Origin: Fidelibacterota bacterium | GTDB lineage: Bacteria > Fidelibacterota > UBA2242 | Assembly: GCA_003527965.1 (NCBI GenBank) | Contig: DPVY01000143.1 | Location: forward strand, 1-14,710 | Length of the DNA stretch: 14,710 bases | Direction: 5' to 3' | Shown: piece by piece, positions 1 to 6,102 of the stretch | Layout of the letters: each line of letters opens with the position of its first letter | Numbering within the stretch: the stretch's first letter is position 1 | Program-made: the position numbers and the translations under genes | The notes under the pieces: model-generated | Databases searched by the model: none | The model's input: the letters and a program-made list of their open reading frames with translations, nothing else | Told to the model about the DNA's origin: nothing

Positions 1-20
1 CTATTTAAATGCTTTAACCC
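1..20. repeat. Terminal inverted repeat, left copy (20 bp)
   Basis: The first 20 bases are the exact reverse complement of positions 14690-14709; similarity stops just inside each copy. The left copy directly abuts the stop codon of the first gene. Both copies point outward, as expected when an assembled piece ends in a multi-copy repeat. A transposon end is less likely because the enclosed genes are core chromosomal genes and no transposase is present. The sequence is AT-rich and contains ATTTAAAT. Confidence 0.85.
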
Positions 21-791
21 TTATTTTTCAATATTATCAACCATGTTTTTTAAATCATTATATTGCTTACAATAATCCCAAAATTCGGAATATGTTATAC
101 TGCAAAATTCAATATCCTGCTGCTCCTTTAATCTTTCAGCAAATTCTTCTATTTCTTTAGCATGAATAGTATATTCTTCAAAATCAACATGGTTATCAGG
201 ATGCCAATATATATAAACAAGTATTTTATTACTTTTTGCTCTATAGTTAATTAATCCAATAGAATGTTTAATCAGTTGTGCTACATCCAAATAGTTTTTA
301 CTGCCTTTGTAAAAATCAATCAAGTCAAACCAGAAATCATTTAAGTATGCGAGATTTGCCTTTTTATAGGATTCAGAGAACTTTACTTCCTTCTTAGCCA
401 ATAATTCCAAATATTTAGACTCAAATGCAATTAGTGAATTAGAGTTTTCTAGTGCAAAATCTAAATTCGGAGGTGTACCACCTAAATTGGTTGGGAACTT
501 TCTTTCAAACTGAGCTCCCGTAAAATTGGAAAGACCTTTAAAACTGAAGTCAGCTAGAATCTTTTTTATAAGGGCAAATGAATTAACAACAAGAGCAGAT
601 GAAGAATAAAGTGCATTGAACTTTGATTCTAGCTCACTTCCACTTCCTTGCTGTAAATCCTTTTCAAATAAATCACTCGTTATTCCTTCGATTAAGTTAT
701 CAGAATTGGATTTAACATATCCATCAATATTTGGTATGTCACTTTTGGATACAATCTCTTTTTTAAATTTAGCTCTTATACTCATAATCAT
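21..791 (-). CDS. Putative PD-(D/E)XK restriction endonuclease, PGN_0703-like
   Basis: This 256-residue protein has no signal peptide or membrane segment. Its centre reads FERKF (95-99), GGTPPNLDF (104-112) and IAFESKYLE (121-129). D111 with E124-S-K126 forms the D...ExK catalytic pattern of the PD-(D/E)XK nuclease fold, and E96 may be a further acidic residue. From memory of the family, the GG-PPNLD...ESK arrangement matches PGN_0703-type putative restriction endonucleases; no substrate specificity can be read. No methyltransferase gene adjoins it. Two in-frame ATGs (791 and 785) are possible starts, neither with a clear ribosome binding site. The gene is visibly more AT-rich than hydG or hydF and lies between a repeat and a palindrome, which suggests an acquired cassette. 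The nuclease fold is fairly secure; the family name is less so. Confidence 0.65.
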   Translation of the reverse strand: MIMSIRAKFKKEIVSKSDIPNIDGYVKSNSDNLIEGITSDLFEKDLQQGSGSELESKFNALYSSSALVVNSFALIKKILADFSFKGLSNFTGAQFERKFPTNLGGTPPNLDFALENSNSLIAFESKYLELLAKKEVKFSESYKKANLAYLNDFWFDLIDFYKGSKNYLDVAQLIKHSIGLINYRAKSNKILVYIYWHPDNHVDFEEYTIHAKEIEEFAERLKEQQDIEFCSITYSEFWDYCKQYNDLKNMVDNIEK

Positions 792-811
792 CTACTTTTT
801 TAATGGGAAAC

Positions 812-890
812 AACGTCTGTGTATAAACAACTGTATATATCCGCCCGATTTGGCGGTATAAACACAATTGTTTTTATTTTGTCTATACAC
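812..890. repeat. Large imperfect palindrome upstream of the nuclease gene (attC-like?)
   Basis: Nested inverted repeats are visible: GTGTATA near 820 pairs with TATACAC near 888, AACAACTGT pairs imperfectly with ACACAATTGTT, and a core CCGCC...GGCGG stem (841-845 and 852-856) encloses a six-base loop and is flanked by TATA on both sides. The right arm carries about 11 extra unpaired bases. It lies 20-100 bases upstream of the nuclease start. Long imperfect palindromes beside single AT-rich genes are typical of integron attC sites, but I cannot find convincing RYYYAAC/GTTRRRY boxes at its ends, so the identity is open. Confidence 0.5.
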
Positions 891-891
891 G

Positions 892-1025
892 TAGGTTTTC
901 CAGATTTTTGTATCGCATAAGACACCATTGTCAAAACTCAAAGTCATGTTGGGTTTACTCCCGCTTTTTACTTACACATTCTTCCCGGCTTTTGTATAAG
1001 TACCCGATAAAATATTGCAGGTATT
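892..1025. other. Non-coding spacer upstream of the hydrogenase-maturation promoter
   Basis: No protein gene is supported between the palindrome and the promoter candidate. I see no clear terminator, tRNA or tandem repeat in these bases. The spacer separates the minus-strand nuclease gene from the plus-strand maturation genes, so the two transcription units diverge here. Confidence 0.5.
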
Positions 1026-1054
1026 TTGTCTAAATTTAGTCACGACAGGATAAT
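1026..1054 (+). promoter_or_regulatory. Sigma70-type promoter candidate for the maturation operon
   Basis: TTGTCT (1026-1031) and GATAAT (1049-1054) are separated by exactly 17 bases, matching 4 of 6 and 5 of 6 consensus positions. A 10-bp palindrome, CTAAATTTAG (1030-1039), overlaps the end of the -35 box and enters the spacer, where a repressor could bind. Transcription would start near 1061 and give a leader of about 325 bases before the first gene. The hexamer match is visible; promoter activity is inferred. Confidence 0.45.
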
Positions 1055-1106
1055 AAATAAGATTAACACAAAATGCAATAGAATTTTCTCTTTAATAGTT
1101 CCGGTG

Positions 1107-1165
1107 TTTTTAACCCTAAGTAGCTGCCGAGAAACCTGTTTTCGCGCAGCCAAAGAGGTTTAAAA
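1107..1165 (+). ncRNA. Long stem-loop in the leader RNA of the maturation operon
   Basis: The outer stem pairs TTTTTAACC (1107-1115) with GGTTTAAAA (1157-1165), 8 of 9 positions. An internal loop (CTAAGTA opposite CAAAGA) follows. The inner stem pairs GCTGC (1123-1127) with GCAGC (1146-1150) and continues as CGAGAA/TTTTCG with one bulged C and a five-base loop. Nested pairing of this extent in an untranslated leader suggests a structured RNA element, possibly the sensing part of a regulator. I could not assign it to a known riboswitch class. Confidence 0.45.
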
Positions 1166-1223
1166 TTAATTTTATATCAGTCCTGCCAATAGACAATAAA
1201 CATACCCGACACATAGCAATTTC

Positions 1224-1294
1224 TCTCAGGAGTGTAAGTATTTTCGCTTTGTTATTCACTGAAATTTCTTTAAACTCCGCCCGCTTTCCTGAGA
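1224..1294 (+). ncRNA. Second leader stem with alternative pairings
   Basis: TCTCAGGA (1224-1231) pairs perfectly with TCCTGAGA (1287-1294) across 55 bases. Two competing helices exist: ACTCC (1274-1278) with GGAGT (1299-1303), and AATTTC (1218-1223) with GAAATT (1261-1266). Mutually exclusive helices ahead of a terminator fit a switching leader, but short complementarities also arise by chance in AT-rich DNA. Confidence 0.35.
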
Positions 1295-1316
1295 TGAAGG
1301 AGTAATCTAACGTCGA

Positions 1317-1360
1317 GGGGTGGAAAAGAATCGGAAGTTGCTAAAATAGATTCCCATCCC
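1317..1360 (+). promoter_or_regulatory. Putative anti-terminator helix
   Basis: GGGGTGG (1317-1323) can pair with CCATCCC (1354-1360) through seven pairs including one G-U. Directly inside it, GAATC (1328-1332) pairs with GATTC (1349-1353), so the helix reaches 12 pairs with only a four-base bulge. It uses the same bases as the left arm of the terminator at 1353-1379, so the two structures cannot coexist. This is the standard layout of transcription attenuation; the signal that selects between them is unknown. Confidence 0.5.
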
Positions 1361-1386
1361 TTGCAAAACAACGGATGGGTTTTTTT
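1353..1386 (+). terminator. Intrinsic terminator (attenuator) before the TM1266-like gene
   Basis: CCCATCC (1353-1359) pairs with GGATGGG (1373-1379). Inside it, a C-C mismatch is followed by TTG/CAA pairs and a five-base loop. Seven T residues (1380-1386) follow immediately. This is a textbook rho-independent terminator ending right at the start of the next gene. It therefore either ends an upstream RNA or conditionally blocks the hydrogenase-maturation operon. Confidence 0.75.
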
Positions 1387-1635
1387 ATGGGAAAAATGGT
1401 GCACACGACGACGATCACGGTTTATGACCGCGATTCATCGTATCAGCAGGTGGGTGAATTACTTCACCAACATGCCAACAGTATTTTACTTAGAGTAGGT
1501 TATCCAATGGCGGATCAGAATGTGGCGATCATCTTTCTGATTCTGAATATGACGACTGATGAACTCGGCGCTCTTACGGGGAAATTAGGACAGATTCAGA
1601 CTGTTAAAGTCAAATCCACTTCTCTGAAAGTATAG
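1387..1635 (+). CDS. TM1266-type putative iron-only hydrogenase system regulator
   Basis: A small protein of about 80 residues matching the TM1266 family, which has an ACT/NikR-C-like ferredoxin fold and is repeatedly found beside [FeFe]-hydrogenase maturation genes. Visible family traits are the VYDR start strand, LLHQHANSILLRVGYPM, the hydrophobic strand VAIIFLILN and the conserved TDELGALTGKLGQIQTVKVKS ending. The exact function is not established; a regulatory or metal/ligand-sensing role is proposed for the family. The farthest upstream in-frame ATG, at 1375, sits inside the terminator stem and would add MGFF. I prefer 1387, or 1396 (79 residues), because the homologous region begins after them. 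No strong ribosome binding site is visible; GGATGGG in the terminator arm is the nearest purine-rich run. hydG follows after 100 bases. Confidence 0.8.
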   Translation: MGKMVHTTTITVYDRDSSYQQVGELLHQHANSILLRVGYPMADQNVAIIFLILNMTTDELGALTGKLGQIQTVKVKSTSLKV

Positions 1636-1707
1636 ATGATAATTAGTGAAATAAATACAACAAAAAAGCCGGCTTAAATCATTTCATATGCAAGCGGTGA
1701 ATTGTTA

Positions 1708-1719
1708 TTAACATGTTAA
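1708..1719. promoter_or_regulatory. 12-bp perfect palindrome before hydG
   Basis: TTAACATGTTAA is a perfect palindrome ending 16 bases before the hydG start and just upstream of its Shine-Dalgarno. It could be a dimeric regulator's operator. It resembles CRP/FNR half-sites only loosely (the FNR consensus is TTGAT-N4-ATCAA). Chance occurrence in AT-rich DNA is plausible. Confidence 0.25.
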
Positions 1720-1735
1720 ATATTAAGAGGATATA

Positions 1736-3259
1736 ATGTCAGAATTAGCAGTTAAAGATTGGGTCAAACAGGTTATTAAGCAGGACGAAATTGATAAATA
1801 TCTGGTCGAAGGTAAAGATTTCATCGATGAAGATAGTATTGTTGGAACGTTAAACGATAATTCTCGTCCCGATAAACAGCAGGTGCGTGATATTTTGCAG
1901 AAATCTTTACGCATTGAGCGGTTAAGTCCCGAAGAGACGGCAACGCTTTTGCAAGTCACAGATCCGGATCTCTGGGAAGAGATGTATGCCACCGGGCTTG
2001 AGGTAAAGAAGAAGGTCTACGATAATCGGATCGTGTTCTTTGCGCCGTTATACTGTAGTAATCTCTGTGTGAACAACTGTGCCTACTGCGGTTTCCGAAG
2101 TGAAAATAAAAACGAAAAACGCCGTATCCTGAACATCGATGAAGTCCGGCAGGAGACCGAGGCGGTAATTTCCGAAGGTCATAAGAGAATGATTGCGGTT
2201 TATGGCGAACACGCTTCTTCCAATGCCGATTATATGGCTGAAACAATCAAAGCCATTTATTCTGTAAAGAAAAAAGCCCGGCAGGGTGAGGGCGCGATCC
2301 GCAGAGTAAACATAAATGCTGCTCCAATGTCAATTGCAGACTTAAAGAAACTCTGGGATGTCGGCATCGGCACTTATCAGGTTTTTCAGGAAACCTATCA
2401 TAAAAAGACTTATGCAAAAGTTCATCCGGCAAATACACTAAAAGGGAATTATCGCTGGCGTCTTTATGCTTTACACCGGGCAATGGACGCCGGGATTGAT
2501 GATGTTGCCATTGGCGTTTTATTCGGATTATATGATTGGCGCTTTGAAGTGATGGGCTTGCTTTACCATACCATTGACCTGGAACGACAATTCGGGATAG
2601 GACCGCATACTATTTCCTTTCCACGCATGACGCCTGCTTCCGGCTCCGAACTGAGCACCAATTCAAAATATCTGGTCAATGATGCCGATTTTAAGAAACT
2701 GGTGACCGTACTGCGTCTGGCTGTACCATATTCAGGATTAATCATCACTGCCAGAGAAAAAGCCGAATTGCGTAAAGAGATTATTCAGGTGGGCTGCACC
2801 CAAACCGACGCCTCTACCAAGATCGGAATTGGTGGCTATACCGAGGCTTTAAAAGCATTAAATGGTTTTAAACAGGCTGATCAGGATGAGAATAAACAGC
2901 AATTCAAATTGGGTGATACCCGCAGTTTGGATGAAGTTATTCGGGAATTGGCTGAAATGGGCATGATTACATCGTTTTGCACAGCCGGCTACCGGTGCGG
3001 GCGTACCGGTGATAAAATCATGGGGCTGTTAAAAAGTTGTACGGAAGGTAAATTCTGTAAATTGAACGCCGTGCTGACATTTCGGGAGTATCTTGACGAT
3101 TATGCTTCTCCGGAAACCAAAGCCGTGGGTGAAAGACTGATTCGAAAAGAGATGGAAGAGATTAAAGACATACCGTTCTTTAAAAAAGGGGAACTGTTAA
3201 TGAATTTCGAAGAATTCTATAGGAAAATTGCTGACGGTGAACGGGATATTTACATTTAA
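1736..3259 (+). CDS. hydG: [FeFe] hydrogenase maturase HydG (radical SAM tyrosine lyase) with altered C-terminal cluster motif
   Basis: HydG cleaves tyrosine to supply the CO and CN ligands, on iron, for the H-cluster. This 507-residue protein carries the radical SAM motif C111-VNN-C115-AY-C118 after APLYCSNL. A TIM-barrel follows with INAAPMS (193-199), FQETYHKKTYAKVHP (217-231) and GPHTISFPRMTPASGS (289-304), whose H291 is probably the labile-iron ligand. The C-terminal domain has YRCGRTG, NAVLTFREYLDDYAS and the usual GERDIYI ending. It departs from the family at the auxiliary cluster: the expected CX2CX22C reads C415-TA-G418 with C441 at the right distance, so the second ligand is missing, while C421 is additional. 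The codons (tgc aca gcc ggc tac cgg tgc) are clear. AAGAGG sits five bases before ATG. Placement with hydF supports a true maturation role. Confidence 0.92.
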   Translation: MSELAVKDWVKQVIKQDEIDKYLVEGKDFIDEDSIVGTLNDNSRPDKQQVRDILQKSLRIERLSPEETATLLQVTDPDLWEEMYATGLEVKKKVYDNRIVFFAPLYCSNLCVNNCAYCGFRSENKNEKRRILNIDEVRQETEAVISEGHKRMIAVYGEHASSNADYMAETIKAIYSVKKKARQGEGAIRRVNINAAPMSIADLKKLWDVGIGTYQVFQETYHKKTYAKVHPANTLKGNYRWRLYALHRAMDAGIDDVAIGVLFGLYDWRFEVMGLLYHTIDLERQFGIGPHTISFPRMTPASGSELSTNSKYLVNDADFKKLVTVLRLAVPYSGLIITAREKAELRKEIIQVGCTQTDASTKIGIGGYTEALKALNGFKQADQDENKQQFKLGDTRSLDEVIRELAEMGMITSFCTAGYRCGRTGDKIMGLLKSCTEGKFCKLNAVLTFREYLDDYASPETKAVGERLIRKEMEEIKDIPFFKKGELLMNFEEFYRKIADGERDIYI

Positions 3260-3264
3260 AACCC

Positions 3265-3603
3265 ATGACTGGAAATAATGTAAATTCAACCGCTTTGCAA
3301 TTACTTTTTGATCGGCTTGAGGCTATCAATCCGGAACTCTCCTTTAAATCCAAATTAGCCGCTCTTGCTCATGAAATCGAATCGATTTACAAAATAAATG
3401 TCTATTTTTGCGAGATAAAAAACAGGCGCTGGTCTTTCTATGCGGGAAGTAACGAAGCAATCCTGGCGCCCCATCATACTCGAATCAACGAAAAATGGGG
3501 AATTATTACGGATAAAATTTCAATATCGGATCCCGAATGGGAATCTGTGATCAAATTTATATGTAAATTCATTAGTACTGAGACCGTCAATATTAAGCAG
3601 TAG
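3265..3603 (+). CDS. Conserved-context hypothetical protein between hydG and hydF
   Basis: A 112-residue protein starting five bases after the hydG stop with no Shine-Dalgarno of its own, so it is probably translated by coupling to hydG. I do not recognise the family. It appears soluble: a helical N-terminal part (about 9-43) is followed by a strand-rich part, INVYFCEIKNRRWSFYAGS (44-62), and an amphipathic C-terminal helix (about 88-106). The order of helix, strands, a GIITD turn and helix recalls a small GAF-like or PAS-like fold, but no diagnostic residues support this. One cysteine lies in each half, with no cluster motif. Its position suggests an accessory role in hydrogenase maturation or its control, which is inference only. 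hydF follows after 60 bases with its own ribosome binding site. Confidence 0.75.
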   Translation: MTGNNVNSTALQLLFDRLEAINPELSFKSKLAALAHEIESIYKINVYFCEIKNRRWSFYAGSNEAILAPHHTRINEKWGIITDKISISDPEWESVIKFICKFISTETVNIKQ

Positions 3604-3663
3604 GCAAGAAAAATTCAGATTATAGTAACAATTAATTATCATAAATAATTTTTGGAGAAATAG

Positions 3664-4890
3664 ATGCAGAAAACGCCCAAAGGACTACGTTTGCATATTG
3701 GAATATTCGGACGTCGCAATGTCGGGAAATCATCCTTGCTGAATGCCCTGTGCCGTCAGGCGGTCTCGATTGTATCCGATGTTGCCGGAACGACCACCGA
3801 CGCCGTCGAAAAGCCCATGGAACTGCTGCCGGTCGGTCCGGTATTGTTCATTGATACAGCCGGAGTTGACGATGCCGGCACGCTTGGCGATATGCGTACA
3901 GCCGGTACCAGAAAAATCTTCGATCGAACCGATTTGGCAATTTTGGTCGCAGTCGGATCGGAGTGGAGTGAGTATGAAGAAGAAATAATTGCCGAATTTA
4001 AAAACCGTAATATTCCGGTTATAGTTGTATTCAACAAAATTGATCTGGAAAAACCAGGCTCCGCTTTAGTTGAAAATCTAACAGGGGCGGGTTTACAGGT
4101 TGTTTCAACTGTCGCAAGAAATGGGGAGGGGCTTTACGATCTCAGAGAAGCAATCATCAAAGAAACACCCCCGGAAATCATAAATCCGGCGACAATTATC
4201 GGTGATTTAATCCGTCCCGGCGATTTAGTTGTTCTTGTTGTTCCGATTGATAAAGAAGCGCCGAAAGGACGATTGATATTGCCGCAGGTTCAAACTATTC
4301 GCGATATTCTTGACAACGATGCCTATTCAATTGTTGTTAAGGAGCAGGATTTACGTGACGCTCTCGATGGTTTGAAATCCAAGCCGGCGCTTGTTATTAC
4401 AGATTCGCAGGCTTTTCTAAAAGTTGCGGCTGATACACCTGAAGATATTCTGATGACCTCTTTTTCAATCCTGTTTGCCCGTTATAAAGGTAATCTGACG
4501 GAGTTTGTCCGGGGAGCAGTGGCTATCGATGCTTTAAAACCCGGCGATAAGGTTTTAATAGCGGAAGCCTGTTCCCATCATCCAATCACTGATGATATTG
4601 GCACCGTAAAAATTCCGCGCTGGCTGAATCAATATGTGGGCGGGGGAATTCATTTTGATCATTGTCGGGGACATGATTTTCCGGAAAATCTGCCGGACTA
4701 TAAATTGATTATTCATTGCGGTTCCTGCATGTTCAACAGGAGGGAGGTACTATCCAGAATCATGTACGCCCGGAAAGCCGGTGTTCCGATAACTAATTAC
4801 GGAATGACGATAGCTTACTCGCTGGGAATATTTGAGCGAGCATTATCAGCGTTTCCCATGGCTCAGCAGCTTTACCGCAAAATAAAATAA
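3664..4890 (+). CDS. hydF: [FeFe] hydrogenase maturation GTPase HydF
   Basis: HydF is the scaffold on which the diiron subcluster is completed and from which it passes to apo-hydrogenase. The N-terminal GTPase domain shows the P-loop GRRNVGKS (16-23), the switch threonines GTTTD (42-46), DTAG (64-67) and NKID (124-127). A central dimerisation domain follows (about 175-285). The C-terminal iron-sulfur domain has C303-S-H305 and, 45 residues later, H351-C352-GS-C355, matching the family's CxH-X(44-53)-HCxxC motif, with neighbouring PRWL, DFPENLPDYKLIIHC and VPITNYG typical of HydF. At 408 residues it is full length. GGAG lies six bases before ATG. Unlike HydG upstream, no key residue is missing. 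A 304-base convergent spacer follows without an obvious strong terminator. Confidence 0.95.
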   Translation: MQKTPKGLRLHIGIFGRRNVGKSSLLNALCRQAVSIVSDVAGTTTDAVEKPMELLPVGPVLFIDTAGVDDAGTLGDMRTAGTRKIFDRTDLAILVAVGSEWSEYEEEIIAEFKNRNIPVIVVFNKIDLEKPGSALVENLTGAGLQVVSTVARNGEGLYDLREAIIKETPPEIINPATIIGDLIRPGDLVVLVVPIDKEAPKGRLILPQVQTIRDILDNDAYSIVVKEQDLRDALDGLKSKPALVITDSQAFLKVAADTPEDILMTSFSILFARYKGNLTEFVRGAVAIDALKPGDKVLIAEACSHHPITDDIGTVKIPRWLNQYVGGGIHFDHCRGHDFPENLPDYKLIIHCGSCMFNRREVLSRIMYARKAGVPITNYGMTIAYSLGIFERALSAFPMAQQLYRKIK

Positions 4891-5194
4891 TCAGATTCTA
4901 TTTCAAAATATTTGAGATGATGAAAAATTCTGCAGATGGCAAAATAACCTGGCATCTTTGCGGCTGATTAAATTACTGAATATCATGCAATAATTCACTT
5001 TAAGTCCCGTTATCAATTAAAAGCAATAGGGCAGAGGCTCTTAGATACAAATTGGTTTAAATACTTCTTCAGGTTTACATAATATATCTTATGTGTAATA
5101 TTGTGCTCGGTTTATTATGCTGTGTTTACGTGGTTAATTGTATGATTTTGGAATTTGAATGGCGCTTTTATACTTTAAATACGACGGCGTCACT
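4891..5194. other. Convergent intergenic spacer, hydF / racemase gene
   Basis: No gene is supported here. Two weak AT-rich hairpins are visible: 4900-4918 (eight pairs, one wobble, three-base loop) and ACATAA/TTATGT at 5077-5094 with a six-base loop. Neither is followed by a run of T on the strand that would need it, so I do not call a terminator, although two transcription units end here. Confidence 0.5.
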
Positions 5195-6088
5195 TCAAAA
5201 GAGGTCTGGTATATTTTGATAATTGCAAAATGCCTTAACCGTATCAGTGGATTTAAATTTTAGCAAATCAGTTATAGAACCTATCTCCTGATCCGGTATC
5301 CTTACTTTGCTTATTACTTCTAACTTTAGCTCTCTTTTGGTTGAGTCGTCATGCTTAAAATATTTGATTAGATGTGATTTAATGTTTTTTGTGAGATTTA
5401 TATTAGGATCTATTATTTGGATATTCTCAATTTGGTTGCTCAAAAATACATTTTTAAAATGATCGGCAACATATGAATAATGGGTACAAGCCAAAATTGC
5501 ATAGATATTTGTATTTTTCGTAGGTAAAAGCTTTTGAAGCGCGTTTTGTACCGATTGGCGGATAATATCTAATGTTGCCGCACTATTCGGATTATTTTCA
5601 ATTTCCGCGGCTAAACCAGGACACGACTGTGCTACAGCCCGGGATATGCAACTCTTATTTTTCAGAAAATAATTCCTGTGGAAATCTGAATCGATTGTCG
5701 TTTCCGTACCGAATATAATAACAGAATTATTGTTGGTTTGCTCAAAAAGGTTGAGAATATTTGTTGTGCCTGAATCAAGAATATCTAAAATCTTTTGATT
5801 ATTTCTTAAAAAATAGGCGGTTTGGGATATTAAAACACTCAGGGTGTTACATGCGATTACAATAATATCCGGTTGAAACAGCGTCTCGATATTATCAAGT
5901 AACCTATTGAATATATGTATCTTAGTGAGATTGTCCGGTATAGTATTATAACCTTTGCCGGTATCGGGTAAGGCATTGACATATTTAAATTCAATTGTTG
6001 TCGAAAAGGATTGATCTTTTAACCACTCATATACTTCAGCGGCAATACTCAGTCCGCCAAATCCGGAATCTGTAATTGCAATGACCAT
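5195..6088 (-). CDS. murI: Divergent glutamate racemase family protein (MurI-like)
   Basis: Glutamate racemase makes D-glutamate for peptidoglycan by a two-cysteine acid/base mechanism. This 297-residue protein keeps the essential marks: D7-S8-G with GFGGLS at the N-terminus, the first catalytic cysteine in IAC80NTLS, GTETT (127-131), SC156PGLAAEIE, and the second catalytic cysteine in LAC201THY. It differs from standard MurI where the substrate-binding DTxxxPYG segment should be (about 42-50): here it reads ALPDTGKGYNTIP, with no PYG. It is also somewhat longer than usual at the C-terminus. The start lies 14 bases after the amidohydrolase stop, with no strong Shine-Dalgarno, so it is the last gene of the minus-strand operon. 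It may act on glutamate, aspartate or another amino acid; the fold and chemistry are secure, the substrate is not. Confidence 0.75.
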   Translation of the reverse strand: MVIAITDSGFGGLSIAAEVYEWLKDQSFSTTIEFKYVNALPDTGKGYNTIPDNLTKIHIFNRLLDNIETLFQPDIIVIACNTLSVLISQTAYFLRNNQKILDILDSGTTNILNLFEQTNNNSVIIFGTETTIDSDFHRNYFLKNKSCISRAVAQSCPGLAAEIENNPNSAATLDIIRQSVQNALQKLLPTKNTNIYAILACTHYSYVADHFKNVFLSNQIENIQIIDPNINLTKNIKSHLIKYFKHDDSTKRELKLEVISKVRIPDQEIGSITDLLKFKSTDTVKAFCNYQNIPDLF

Positions 6089-6102
6089 TTGTTAAAAGTC
6101 AG

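Noticed and set aside
616..861. Plus-strand 81-residue frame over the nuclease gene and palindrome.
   Set aside because: It is mostly antisense to the nuclease gene and runs through the palindrome; no motif or ribosome binding site.
1280..1345. TPP riboswitch, because of CCTGAGATGA.
   Set aside because: The CTGAGA-like word is present, but the partner conserved blocks (ACC...GAACCTGATCTGG and the GGG end) are not found at proper spacing.
1317..1386. T-box riboswitch, because GGGGTGG before a terminator resembles the T-box antiterminator.
   Set aside because: The required ACCGCG after GGTGG is absent (the sequence reads GGTGGAAAAGAATCGG). The upstream stem-loop is too short for a T-box stem I, and the downstream genes are not amino-acid related.
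1666..1675. AAGCCGGCTT as a terminator between the TM1266-like gene and hydG.
   Set aside because: A contiguous palindrome of 10 bases leaves no room for a proper loop and stem, and no T run follows on the plus strand.
1723..1992. Minus-strand reading frames overlapping hydG (also 1956-2246, 2247-2483 and 2563-2748).
   Set aside because: They lie fully inside or across the well-supported hydG and have no recognisable motifs or ribosome binding sites.
3743..4037. Frames on both strands inside the hydF GTPase domain, and frames at 7000-7185, 8719-8976 and 9809-10024.
   Set aside because: All are shadows inside genes identified by strong motifs.
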